64,000 nucleotides of DNA from Marinomonas posidonica IVIA-Po-181 (GTDB lineage Bacteria; Pseudomonadota; Gammaproteobacteria; Pseudomonadales; Marinomonadaceae), in the NCBI RefSeq assembly GCF_000214215.1, contig NC_015559.1, positions 2,963,001 through 3,027,000 on the forward strand, given 5' to 3'. Positions 8,732 to 17,170 of this stretch are shown one piece after another. The notes beneath the pieces are model-generated. The model saw only the letters and a program-made list of their open reading frames with translations. It was not told the DNA's origin and did not search any database. Both the position numbers and the translations under genes were made by a program. Each line of letters starts with the position of its first letter. The stretch's first letter is position 1.

Positions 8732-9313
8732 CTAGCCTCGAAATGTCAGCAATAAAATATCCTTCATTTTACGTTCCACTTCGACGTTCGCCGTTTCAAA
8801 ATCAGACTTTACTAACTTGTATAAAAACGGTTGAACATCGCGCAGTTTCTTAATTGCTTGAGGATCGTCCGCCAACAATACAGCAACGTAGGAAAAAGCA
8901 TCATAGTAGGCAAACGCTTGCTCACGAAGTGCATTCAAGAAAGAATCAACGCTTTCATCACCAAACACTTGCTTGATGCCTGTGATAGCACCGAAAATAG
9001 CAACACCTTCACACAAGGCACTCGTTTCGGTGTCTTTGCTTTCAACTGGCCAAAGGCCTTTCACCATTTCTTGTAATACATCAGCAAGTAAAATGACATC
9101 ATTGGTGAAGCTTCGGGCCGGGATCTGAATTTTGTACTGATAAGTCTGAATCTCATCCAGTACCACTTGTGGTTTTGCAAGCTCCTCAAGTACTTCAAAG
9201 CCCGTAAAATTAGCCTCTGGAACGGGTTGACCAAATAAAAACTCAACGGCAGGCTGCCAAGCTGAACGAAGCTTATCAAGCTGATTGATTTGAACTAAAT
9301 GGATGTCTGACAC
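8732..9313 (-). CDS. Conserved hypothetical protein
   Basis: I do not recognise this family. I chose GTG at 9313 because AAAGGAAAG lies just upstream; this gives 193 residues and drops a 23-residue extension that lacks a ribosome-binding site. The product looks like a soluble, mainly helical, acidic protein with no signal peptide, membrane segment or cysteine cluster. Its stop codon lies in the CTAG that flanks the repeat element at 8582-8731, so the element inserted at or immediately after the 3' end. The ancestral C-terminus may have been slightly different. It is followed upstream, on the same strand, by other short genes without an obvious shared function. Confidence 0.6.
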   Translation of the reverse strand: MSDIHLVQINQLDKLRSAWQPAVEFLFGQPVPEANFTGFEVLEELAKPQVVLDEIQTYQYKIQIPARSFTNDVILLADVLQEMVKGLWPVESKDTETSALCEGVAIFGAITGIKQVFGDESVDSFLNALREQAFAYYDAFSYVAVLLADDPQAIKKLRDVQPFLYKLVKSDFETANVEVERKMKDILLLTFRG

Positions 9314-9457
9314 AAGCCTTTCCTTTATCGAAAACAACATACCAAGACGAATACGACTAGGTACAAGAACAATAGGTGCCACTTTACCACAAGGCGCTGA
9401 TTGGATCAGACGAAAATCAACAAGATGATAAAAAAGCTGATGCTCATCAGCTTAAAC

Positions 9458-9790
9458 TTAGCAAACTTCAGAGCCTTTTAACTGAGCTTCTTTTAAATAT
9501 AGATAAAATGGTAAACCAAAAGACACACCAATCGTGCAAGTCCCAATGATGGCAAGATAACGGCCTTTTATCTGATTCTTTTTGCCGTCAATCAAGACAA
9601 AAACAATCAATGTCATCGCGGAAATCAATACATCAGCCCAAGCGAATAGACTAATATGATTGACCTGAGCGTCTGCCAAAAACTGTGGCAGGTCCATACC
9701 ATTCTGCCCTAGCCAAGGTAACAGTGCCCCGTAAGGCAATAGCAAACCAATTAGCGCCAATAACAAATAAAACCACTTTAATTTCACCAC
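9458..9790 (-). CDS. DUF2834 small membrane protein
   Basis: The 110-residue protein has about three membrane segments: one at the N-terminus (residues 5-27), one around 50-67 and one around 78-98. The order of motifs is that of DUF2834: an N-terminal PYGALLPW-like segment, a central aspartate in FAWADVLIS, and GLPFYLYLKE at the C-terminus. Function is unknown for this inner-membrane family. It lies downstream of the racemase gene with about 30 bases between them, so the two may be co-transcribed. Confidence 0.7.
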   Translation of the reverse strand: MVKLKWFYLLLALIGLLLPYGALLPWLGQNGMDLPQFLADAQVNHISLFAWADVLISAMTLIVFVLIDGKKNQIKGRYLAIIGTCTIGVSFGLPFYLYLKEAQLKGSEVC

Positions 9791-9820
9791 ACTAAACCTC
9801 CATTTTTTTGTACTAATATG

Positions 9821-10513
9821 TCATTTCAGAGCGAACGCGACGCCATGCTGAGCATGAATCTGAGTGGTGTCATATAACTTCACCTTGGTATCTTTTTGCT
9901 GAACTAATAAGGCGATTTCAGTACACCCTAAAATCACGGCTTGCGCTCCAGCAGCATATAATTTATCGATGATGTTTAAGTACTGCTGCCTCGATGAATC
10001 ACGAATCGTCCCCAAACACAGCTCACTGTAGATGACCTTATGTACTAGCGCTCGATCGTCACGCTCAGGTACCAACACATCAATCTTATACTTGTCCTGA
10101 ATACGCCCTTTATAGAAATCTTGCTCCATGGTAAAAGCCGTACCCAGTAAGCCGACTTTGGTAATGCCATCCGCTATTAAATCTTCCGCCGTGGCATCCG
10201 CTATGTGTAAAATCGGAATTGAAAGTTGTGCCTGTATATCATCTGCAACTTTATGCATGGTATTGGTACAAATCATCAAAAAATCCGCCCCGGCACTCTC
10301 AATTGATTGAGCTGCCGACGTCAGTATATTGGCAGTTGCTTGCCATTCTCCTGCATGCTGAAGCGCTTCAATTTCTGCAAAATCAACACTAGACAAAAGA
10401 ATCTTTGCTGAATGTAAACCACCTAATTCTGACTTAACGCCCTCGTTTAAGGCCTGATAATAGCTGAGAGTCGACTCCCAACTCATACCGCCCAACATTC
10501 CAATTGTTTTCAA
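9821..10513 (-). CDS. Aspartate/glutamate racemase family protein
   Basis: I chose TTG at 10513 because GAGGTGA lies six bases upstream; the product is 230 residues and begins LKTIGMLGGMSWEST. The two catalytic cysteines of cofactor-independent amino acid racemases are present, in MICTNTM (about residue 80) and GCTEI (about residue 192). Other segments resemble the YgeA/EcL-DER branch, which acts on L-Asp and L-Glu. It is probably a cytosolic enzyme interconverting L- and D-aspartate or glutamate. It is divergent from the tripartite transporter genes at 10691, which suggests but does not prove a link to dicarboxylate or amino acid use. Confidence 0.85.
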   Translation of the reverse strand: MKTIGMLGGMSWESTLSYYQALNEGVKSELGGLHSAKILLSSVDFAEIEALQHAGEWQATANILTSAAQSIESAGADFLMICTNTMHKVADDIQAQLSIPILHIADATAEDLIADGITKVGLLGTAFTMEQDFYKGRIQDKYKIDVLVPERDDRALVHKVIYSELCLGTIRDSSRQQYLNIIDKLYAAGAQAVILGCTEIALLVQQKDTKVKLYDTTQIHAQHGVAFALK

Positions 10514-10690
10514 AAGATCACCTCTTTGCTCTTTCGTATTTGCTCTTTCGTAAATAACAATGCTACTGCATGCTCTCAAAACAGCTGATTATTGAATTAT
10601 TTTCAAAGATGTATTTACCCACGCTGGTTGTAAGGGCTTTTATATCCGTTATAGTTTTTAGCGCTAACAATAATTAAAAAGGCAAACATT

Positions 10691-11662
10691 ATGAAAAATA
10701 AGCACTTAAAATCGCTCTGTCTTCCTTTACTCACCGCTTTTACTCTTGGAGTAACAGCGACATCCGCCGTCGCGAACAGCGACTACCCAAATAAACCAAT
10801 CAACTATATCATTCCATTCAATGCTGGTGGTGAATCTGATTTATCGGCTCGTTTCCAGCAGTCGGTATTTGAAAAATACGCCGGCGAGAAAACCGTTATC
10901 CAATACATGCCAGGGGCTGGAGGTGCGGTTGCTTGGTCACAGCTAAACGGCATGGAAGGTGATGGTTATACCATGATGGGAATCAACATCCCGCACAGTA
11001 TTATGCAACCTATTGTAAAAGATTCGGGTTACACAACAGATGAGTTAACCCCTCTTTACTACTTCCACTACACACCTAACGCTATCTTTGTACCAGCCAA
11101 TAGCCGATTTAAAGACCTAGGTCAATTGATTGACTATGCTAAGAAAAATCCAGGCATGGTGACATTTGCTGGTTCAGGTTCAAACTCAGCGAACCACATT
11201 GGTCAAGCGACTTTTGACAAGTTAACCGGCGTGACTTCTACCTATGTACCATTCAGTGGTATTGGACCTGCCATGACCTCTCTTATGGGGAGTCAGGTAA
11301 CGGCTGGCTTTGCTTATGCAACGTCTGGTGCAAGTGCAGGTGACAAGCTACGTATGCTTGCCGTGTCTTCTGAAAACAGACTGACGGCTTTTCCTGATGT
11401 ACCAACCTTCAAGGAATTAGGCATTGATCTGGTCGGCGGCGCATACCGTGGTGTTGCTGTGCCTAAATCCACACCTGAAGATGTACGTCAAAAACTGTCT
11501 GACATCATAGCTGACATCAACAAAGATCCAGAATTCGTTAAGAAAATGGAAGACAATGGCTTTGTACTGACGGATATCGCTTACAAAAACATGGACGCAT
11601 TCATCGAGGCAAATAAAGCAGAGTACCAAGGTGTCGCTCAACTTTTGGGCTTAATCAAGTAA
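10691..11662 (+). CDS. Tripartite tricarboxylate transporter substrate-binding protein (TctC/Bug family)
   Basis: The 323-residue protein starts with a Sec signal peptide (KNKHLKSLCLPLLTAFTLGV, cleavage near ANS). The family signature follows: YPNKPINYIIPFNAGGESD, and further on VPANSRFKDLGQL and MTSLMGSQVTAGFA. It is a periplasmic solute receptor that delivers a carboxylate to the membrane subunit encoded 16 bases downstream. Bug-family ligands range from citrate and tartrate to aromatic acids and cannot be read from sequence. The nearby tartrate dehydratase/fumarase genes make a C4 hydroxy-dicarboxylate a reasonable guess. Confidence 0.9.
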   Translation: MKNKHLKSLCLPLLTAFTLGVTATSAVANSDYPNKPINYIIPFNAGGESDLSARFQQSVFEKYAGEKTVIQYMPGAGGAVAWSQLNGMEGDGYTMMGINIPHSIMQPIVKDSGYTTDELTPLYYFHYTPNAIFVPANSRFKDLGQLIDYAKKNPGMVTFAGSGSNSANHIGQATFDKLTGVTSTYVPFSGIGPAMTSLMGSQVTAGFAYATSGASAGDKLRMLAVSSENRLTAFPDVPTFKELGIDLVGGAYRGVAVPKSTPEDVRQKLSDIIADINKDPEFVKKMEDNGFVLTDIAYKNMDAFIEANKAEYQGVAQLLGLIK

Positions 11663-11678
11663 CTGATAGGTAATTTAA

Positions 11679-13631
11679 ATGGAACTAGTAAGCTATTTAA
11701 TTGAAGCCCTTACACCACTCAACCTGTTGTTGGCGTTAGTTGGTGTAATTGCCGGCACCATTATTGGTGCCATGCCAGGGCTTTCTGCAACAATGGCTGT
11801 TGCTGTCTTAGTGCCATTTACCTATGTGATGGGGCCAGCTTCTGGCCTCATCGTACTAGGGGCCATATACACTGGGGCAATCTATGGTGGCGCTTTCGCA
11901 GCCATATTGGTCAACACACCAGGTACACCTTCTGCCATTGCGACGACCTTTGATGGTTACCCTCTGGCAAAACAAGGTAAAGGAGCGTTAGCCATCTCTC
12001 TGGCAACCTTAGCGTCTGTTGGCGGTGGTCTGGTTGGTGGTTTAGCTTTGCTATTCCTTGCTCCCCCTCTTGCCGAAGTCGCGTTGGCATTTGGCCCATC
12101 TGAGTACTTTTGGATGGCCGTATTTGGCCTTACACTGATTTCTGCATTATCCGTAGGCAACACGCTAAAGGGTTTGATAGGCGCTTGTATCGGCTTATTG
12201 CTTTCTGCTGTTGGGGTTGCTGTTGTTGGCGGTGATGTACGCTTTACTTTTGATCAAGTCTCTCTACTCGGTGGCATTGATCTTACTTCTGCCATCATTG
12301 GTTTGTACTGTATTCCAGTGATCATTGATTTGGTAGCCAACAAAGCACCACACTTAAAATTTGAGTCCATCAAGGGCCAGTCATCTTTATCAGAAGCCTT
12401 CGGTTTAATCCTAAAACGTAAATTCAACCTGTTGCGTAGTTCTGTTATCGGTACTGTCGTTGGCATCTTGCCAGGTGCGGGCGGCTCAATTGCGGGCTTA
12501 GTGGCTTACACAGAAGCACGTCGTAGTTCGAAAGAGTCAGAGACGTTTGGTAAAGGCGCACCAGAAGGCATTGTGGCAACAGAATCAGCGAACAATGCAA
12601 CCGTTGGTGGTGGCTTTATCCCTACTTTGGTTCTGGGGATTCCTGGGACACCGCCTGATGCCATTATTTTAGGGGCGTTATTAGTACAAGGTATTAAAAC
12701 CGGGCCTTCTTTGTTTACCGATCAAGGCAGTATTGTTTATACCTTTATCTATGGCCTGATTATTGCCACCTTACTCATGCTACCTGTGGGTTTGATTTTA
12801 GGTAAATACGCCTACAAATCCATCTCAAAAACACCGAAAGAGCTCTTGGTTCCTTGTGTGGCCTTCCTGACGGTTATTGGTAGTTATGCCATTCACAGTA
12901 ATCCGCACGATACTTTCGTCATGTTTGTATTGGGCATTGCCGCTTGGTTCCTAGCCAAACTCGGATTCAGCGCATCCCCTATCGTACTCGGTTTGGTATT
13001 GGGTAAAATTGCAGAACAGGGCTTCGTGCAAACCTATTTGATTGGTTCTGCTCAAGGCCGTACCTTAGAAATGTTCTTCGGTCGACCAATCTCTATCGGC
13101 ATCATAGTCTGCTGTGTAATTGCTTTGCTGTTCCCAATTTTGGCGGCGCGCAAACAAAAGAAACGTGAGGTTATTGAAGAACCAAGTCGTAAATCCAGTG
13201 TACTAATCTTTGTTCTTGCATTGATTGGAATGGGGATCGTGCTATTCAACGATACGAAAAACATGTCAATCCTAGGCGCTGTTTTCCCATCCTACATTGC
13301 TGGAGCCATGATTTTCTTATCTGCTGTGTTATTTATTAAGTTGGCTATTAAGAAGAACGGATTTAATCACAACGCCAAGTTACTGCCGAATAAAAGGCAA
13401 GCTGGGGTATCCTTGGTTATTTTATTGTGGACTATTTTGATGGCAAAAATAGGATTTGGATTAGCGGCAATAATCGCCTTTATTTCCATCATGTTCATCT
13501 CAACCTTTGAAAAACCAAAACTTCTTCGTGCCGTTATTAATATAATAATCTCCATACTGATTGTTTTGTTATTTTACTTCTGCATGAAAGAAATCTTATT
13601 ATTAAGATTACCAAGCGGTTTTCTTTTCTAA
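11679..13631 (+). CDS. Fused TctA-TctB membrane protein of a tripartite tricarboxylate transporter
   Basis: The 650-residue protein contains the whole TctA permease in residues 1 to about 500. Typical motifs are GAMPGLSATM near residue 33, a second inverted copy GILPGAGGSIAGLVAYTEAR near residue 263, and GIPGTPPDA near 325. A charged linker (RKQKKREVIEEPSRK) follows, then about 145 residues with four membrane segments that look like the small TctB subunit. In most systems TctA and TctB are separate proteins, and no separate tctB is seen here. Together with the upstream receptor it forms a complete secondary transporter in the inner membrane. Confidence 0.85.
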   Translation: MELVSYLIEALTPLNLLLALVGVIAGTIIGAMPGLSATMAVAVLVPFTYVMGPASGLIVLGAIYTGAIYGGAFAAILVNTPGTPSAIATTFDGYPLAKQGKGALAISLATLASVGGGLVGGLALLFLAPPLAEVALAFGPSEYFWMAVFGLTLISALSVGNTLKGLIGACIGLLLSAVGVAVVGGDVRFTFDQVSLLGGIDLTSAIIGLYCIPVIIDLVANKAPHLKFESIKGQSSLSEAFGLILKRKFNLLRSSVIGTVVGILPGAGGSIAGLVAYTEARRSSKESETFGKGAPEGIVATESANNATVGGGFIPTLVLGIPGTPPDAIILGALLVQGIKTGPSLFTDQGSIVYTFIYGLIIATLLMLPVGLILGKYAYKSISKTPKELLVPCVAFLTVIGSYAIHSNPHDTFVMFVLGIAAWFLAKLGFSASPIVLGLVLGKIAEQGFVQTYLIGSAQGRTLEMFFGRPISIGIIVCCVIALLFPILAARKQKKREVIEEPSRKSSVLIFVLALIGMGIVLFNDTKNMSILGAVFPSYIAGAMIFLSAVLFIKLAIKKNGFNHNAKLLPNKRQAGVSLVILLWTILMAKIGFGLAAIIAFISIMFISTFEKPKLLRAVINIIISILIVLLFYFCMKEILLLRLPSGFLF

Positions 13632-13658
13632 TAAACCAAACCTTCCTTAAAACATTAA

Positions 13659-13740
13659 GAGTGACTTGTTTACCAAAAAGATCGAGTATTATCTTCACCG
13701 ATAAAACTGTCTTTTAAATAATCTAGAAAACAAGTCACTC
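13659..13740. repeat. 13-bp perfect inverted repeat across the 3' end of the LysR gene
   Basis: GAGTGACTTGTTT at 13659-13671 and AAACAAGTCACTC at 13728-13740 are exact reverse complements separated by 56 bases. One arm covers the stop codon of the LysR gene and the other lies in its coding sequence. It may fold in transcripts from either strand between the convergent tctAB and LysR genes. No classic terminator is seen in that gap. Confidence 0.5.
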
Positions 13741-14581
13741 TCGCTGACAAATTCAATTTCTCCATATAAACAGCGTAAATATCCGCATTGGGCGTGTCGT
13801 AATGACCTAATGCGACCTCAAGTTTTCCTTGACGAATATATTTTGCTAAATCCCATTCTGCTCTCATCACAATACCATGACCATCTAACGCCCAACGCAA
13901 TGCAATCTCACCATCATTAGTAACCAAATTTCCACGAACTTTAATCACCTCTTCAGTGTTGTCTAAAATAAACCGCCAAGCGGTTGCAACCTGTTGACTT
14001 TGTTTGATAATGATACAGTTATGAGACAGCAAATCCGTTGGAACTAGAGGCTTCCCATGCTCCTTAAAATACTTGGGTGCGGCGCAGATAAGACGCCGAT
14101 TAGGGGCAATTTTTCGAGCAAACACACGTGAATCCGGCACGGTACCAAAGCGAATGCAAACGTCTATCGATTCGTCAGGTAAACTAATAGGGCGATCTGT
14201 TAAGATCAGCTGAACTTCAATATCGGGATATTCATTAATAAACTCAGATATAATTGGTGCAATATAATTACGCCCAAACCCTAACGGTGCATTCACTCTT
14301 AATAAGCCTTTAGGTGAATCTCTCCTTTTAGAAACAACCGACTCCATTTCATCTATCTGACTAACAATGTTTTTTACATATTTTAAATAAATTTCGCCCT
14401 CATTCGTTAAGCTTAATCGCCGAGTCGTACGATTAATAAGACGAACACCAAGTCTTGCCTCTAAATTAGATAATCTTTTTGTGACGGCAGACGGTGTCAA
14501 ATTAAGTTCTCTCGCTGTAGACGATAAACTACCATTACGAGATAAGGTAATAAAAAAAGTAAACTCTGATAAAGTATCCAT
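13670..14581 (-). CDS. LysR-family transcriptional regulator
   Basis: The 303-residue protein has an N-terminal winged helix-turn-helix (SLSSTARELNLTPSAVTKRL, residues 16-35) and a periplasmic-binding-protein-like effector domain from about residue 90 to the end, as in the CrgA/DmlR branch. It is divergent from the two-subunit dehydratase at 14695, with about 110 bases between the start codons, and convergent with the transporter genes. The arrangement predicts that it controls the dehydratase, and possibly the transporter, in response to their substrate. DmlR, a close architectural relative, activates a D-malate enzyme gene in the presence of D-malate. Confidence 0.85.
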   Translation of the reverse strand: MDTLSEFTFFITLSRNGSLSSTARELNLTPSAVTKRLSNLEARLGVRLINRTTRRLSLTNEGEIYLKYVKNIVSQIDEMESVVSKRRDSPKGLLRVNAPLGFGRNYIAPIISEFINEYPDIEVQLILTDRPISLPDESIDVCIRFGTVPDSRVFARKIAPNRRLICAAPKYFKEHGKPLVPTDLLSHNCIIIKQSQQVATAWRFILDNTEEVIKVRGNLVTNDGEIALRWALDGHGIVMRAEWDLAKYIRQGKLEVALGHYDTPNADIYAVYMEKLNLSARVTCFLDYLKDSFIGEDNTRSFW

Positions 14582-14694
14582 CTATTCCTCCAAGGAAAGA
14601 CTGAATTTCCTTATATTCTAACCTTCATTTCAAATAAATACTAAAATAAATCCATCATTTTTATAAAAAGACAAACGTAAATAAGGAGGCTTTG

Positions 14695-15594
14695 ATGAGT
14701 CACGAAAACTCAGTTGAGTATATGTCGGACGTCATGACAAAGTTCACAAGCTATATCGGCAAGCGTCTTCCAAGAGACGTAAAAAACAAACAGGCCGAAC
14801 TACGTCAAAAAGAAAAAAACCCCATGGCCATTGAAATTTACGACACCATGGCAGAAAACCAAGAAGCGGCCGACAAATTGAATCGTCCAAGCTGCCAAGA
14901 CACTGGTGTGATCCAATATTTCATCAGTGTGGGGGCAAAATTTCCATTGCTGGGCGAACTTGAAGATATTTTACGCAACGCAACGTTGGAAGCGACTCGC
15001 CAAGGCCCGCTTCGTCATAACGCAGTCGAAACATTCGAAGAGAAAAACACTGGTACCAACGCAGGCTCTAAAATTCCATGGTTAGATTGGGATATTGTAC
15101 CTGGTGAAGATACAGCCACTATTGAAGTCTACATGGCTGGCGGTGGTTGCACCCTACCGGGTTCTGCCAAAGTGTTAATGCCTGGTGAAGGCTACGAAGG
15201 CGTCGCGGACTTTGTTTTTGATGTCATTACCTCGCGTGGTATCAATGCTTGCCCTCCTTTGCTCGTTGGTGTGGGCGTCTCTACGTCGGTTGAAACGGCT
15301 GCGCGTTTATCAAAAAAGGCCATTTTAAGACCGGTTGATACTCGCAACCCAAATGCCAAAGCAGCCTTAATGGAAGACCTTTTAGAAAATGGTTTAAATG
15401 AGGTTGGTATCGGACCACAAGGTTTGACGGGGGACAATACTGTCATGGGCGTTAACATTGAGTCTTCAGCACGTCATCCTTCCACGATCGGCGTCGCCGT
15501 ATCGACTGGTTGTTGGGCTCACCGTCGTGGCACCATCAAATTCAAACCAGACTTAAGCTATGAAGTACTGTCTCATGATGGAGTCACTCTATGA
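14695..15594 (+). CDS. ttdA: L(+)-tartrate dehydratase alpha subunit / class I fumarase N-terminal type
   Basis: I chose ATG at 14695 because AAGGAGG precedes it by five bases; a TTG three bases earlier would be too close. The 299-residue protein has the three cysteines expected to hold a labile [4Fe-4S] cluster: SCQDTG (about residue 68), [10 protein letters not shown] (about 151) and NACPPLL (about 186). The [12 protein letters not shown] segment is also typical. With the beta subunit it should dehydrate a hydroxy-dicarboxylate in the cytosol: L-tartrate to oxaloacetate, or malate/fumarate interconversion. Lengths of 299 and 202 residues match E. coli TtdA and TtdB closely. Sequence alone does not separate tartrate dehydratase from a two-subunit fumarase. 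Confidence 0.8.
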   Translation: MSHENSVEYMSDVMTKFTSYIGKRLPRDVKNKQAELRQKEKNPMAIEIYDTMAENQEAADKLNRPSCQDTGVIQYFISVGAKFPLLGELEDILRNATLEATRQGPLRHNAVETFEEKNTGTNAGSKIPWLDWDIVPGEDTATIEVYMAGGGCTLPGSAKVLMPGEGYEGVADFVFDVITSRGINACPPLLVGVGVSTSVETAARLSKKAILRPVDTRNPNAKAALMEDLLENGLNEVGIGPQGLTGDNTVMGVNIESSARHPSTIGVAVSTGCWAHRRGTIKFKPDLSYEVLSHDGVTL

Positions 15595-16199
15595 AAAAAA
15601 TCTTAACTACCCCAATTTCTGACGAAGCCTTAGCGGACCTCAACGTCGGCGACATTGTTTACCTTACAGGTCATCTTGTTACCTGTCGTGATGTTGCACA
15701 CCGCCGCCTGATTGAGCTGAAACAAAAGCTACCAGTAGACATCAAAAATGGTGCTATTTTCCACGCAGGCCCAATCGTTCGCGAGAAAGAAGACGGATCC
15801 TATGAAATGGTATCCATTGGCCCAACAACCAGTATGCGTATGGAAAAATTTGAACGTCAGTTTATCGAGGAAACTGGGGTAAAATTGATTATAGGCAAAG
15901 GCGGCATGGGTGAAGAAACCGCTCAAGGTTGCTTAGAGAATAAAGCCGTTCATGCGGTCTTTCCCGGCGGCTGTGCCGTTGTGGCGGCGACTAAAGTAGA
16001 AGAAATTGAACAAGCTGAATGGAAAGATCTGGGAATGCCTGAAACCTTATGGGTAAGTCGTGTCAGAGAGTTTGGTCCTCTAATCATTTCCATCGACACA
16101 AAAGGTCGTAATATCTTTGAAGAAAACAAAAAAACCTTTAATGAACGTAAAGGAAATATTTTGAAGAAGATTCATGAGCAAGTGAAGTTCATAAAATAA
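15591..16199 (+). CDS. ttdB: L(+)-tartrate dehydratase beta subunit / class I fumarase C-terminal type
   Basis: The start codon overlaps the ttdA stop in an ATGA arrangement, which implies translational coupling and a 1:1 complex. The 202-residue protein shows the family order: [21 protein letters not shown] near the start, then [22 protein letters not shown] and FPGGCAV. It supplies the swivelling domain that completes the active site. A terminator-like hairpin follows. Confidence 0.85.
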   Translation: MKKILTTPISDEALADLNVGDIVYLTGHLVTCRDVAHRRLIELKQKLPVDIKNGAIFHAGPIVREKEDGSYEMVSIGPTTSMRMEKFERQFIEETGVKLIIGKGGMGEETAQGCLENKAVHAVFPGGCAVVAATKVEEIEQAEWKDLGMPETLWVSRVREFGPLIISIDTKGRNIFEENKKTFNERKGNILKKIHEQVKFIK

Positions 16200-16221
16200 A
16201 CGACCAAAACACGTCACCAAC

Positions 16222-16252
16222 AGAAAGGCTTGTCGCTAGGGAAGCCTTTTCT
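16222..16252 (+). terminator. Terminator-like hairpin after ttdB
   Basis: AGAAAGGCTT pairs with AAGCCTTTTCT around a ten-base loop, 23 bases after the ttdB stop. The T-run is short. Confidence 0.6.
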
Positions 16253-16328
16253 GATCAATCCCCACTCAAACTGAATAAAACCCAAGCCTTCTTTTGTTTC
16301 ATTCAATTCATCTTCACCATAGCTGTGT

Positions 16329-16404
16329 TAGAATCATTCCCTGTTCCAGCCGCAAGAGCGGTGGCCTAACTTTGCCATGTATGATGGTATCCAATGATTT
16401 TTTA
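16329..16404 (+). promoter_or_regulatory. Structured leader upstream of hupE, possible cis-regulatory RNA
   Basis: Several complementary segments can pair. GTTAG (about 16327) pairs with CTAAC (about 16366), enclosing a stem CCAGCCGC/GCGGTGG with an AAGA loop and one bulged A. TGCCAT pairs with ATGGTA just downstream. AATCATT (16332-16338) can pair with AATGATT (16393-16399) as an alternative. A T-run and the hupE ribosome-binding site follow directly. I do not recognise a known riboswitch class. Regulation of the metal permease is inferred. Confidence 0.4.
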
Positions 16405-16416
16405 GGAGATGAAATT

Positions 16417-16998
16417 ATGCGTCAAAACGCGCTTAAGATCGTATTGGCAGTAATCGCCACATTACCGGCTCTTGCCCTTGCTCACCCAGGACATGAACAC
16501 ACTAATAGCTTTCTAACGGGTTTTCTTCATCCTCTTGGTGGATTAGATCACTTATTAGCCATGGTCGCCGTCGGCATTTGGGCAACCACTTTAGGTGGTC
16601 GTGCTATTTGGGCCGTTCCAGCAGCATTCGTCGCCACCATGCTAGTGGGCGGTGGCCTTGCGGTGGCTGGTATTCAGGTGCCTTTTATTGAGCAAGGCAT
16701 TGTGTTATCCGTACTCTTCATGGGTGCTCTACTACTCGCCAGTGCCAAATTCTCATTGCTAAGTTGTACTTTAATTGCCGGTTTCTTTGCACTATTTCAT
16801 GGTGCCGCGCATGGTTTAGAAATGCCTCTTAATGCTAACGGCGCAGTTTACGCAGCAGGTTTTGCCGTTGCGACAATTCTACTACACGCTGTTGGCATCG
16901 CCTTTGGTACCGTTGTGGCAAGCATTCAGGCACCGATTATTAATCGCATTACAGGCAGCGTGATTGCCATTGCTGGGATGGTTCTAGCGTTTGCTTAA
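16417..16998 (+). CDS. hupE: HupE/UreJ family metal permease
   Basis: I chose ATG at 16417 because TAGGAGAT lies seven bases upstream; the product is 193 residues. It has a cleavable-looking N-terminus ending ALALAHPGHEH, which places a His-rich metal-binding segment outside the membrane. The family motif FLHPLGGLDHLLAMVAVG and FHGAAHGLEMP follow within about six membrane segments. HupE/UreJ proteins import nickel or cobalt for hydrogenase, urease or cobalamin. No hydrogenase or urease genes are nearby, so cobalt or nickel cannot be decided. It stands alone between two terminators, behind a structured leader. Confidence 0.85.
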   Translation: MRQNALKIVLAVIATLPALALAHPGHEHTNSFLTGFLHPLGGLDHLLAMVAVGIWATTLGGRAIWAVPAAFVATMLVGGGLAVAGIQVPFIEQGIVLSVLFMGALLLASAKFSLLSCTLIAGFFALFHGAAHGLEMPLNANGAVYAAGFAVATILLHAVGIAFGTVVASIQAPIINRITGSVIAIAGMVLAFA

Positions 16999-17017
16999 GC
17001 ACATTTAATTTGTATCT

Positions 17018-17056
17018 AAAAAGCCAAGCATATAATTGATATGTTTGGCTTTTTTA
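17018..17056 (+). terminator. Rho-independent terminator of hupE
   Basis: AAAAAGCCAAGCATAT pairs with ATATGTTTGGCTTTTT and ends in a T-run. It is 20 bases after the hupE stop. Confidence 0.9.
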
Positions 17057-17170
17057 TTTATTTCACCAAATGCCCTTCTATGACATACATTTATTAACAA
17101 AAAGAAGCGGACGCACCCTACTAGAAATAATATGATTTTCCAGTGCACCTCAAGGTAATAGGATAATTTT

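Noticed and set aside
16320-16416. Cobalamin riboswitch upstream of hupE
   Set aside because: The leader is structured, but I could not find the conserved B12 box or the other core segments on either strand.
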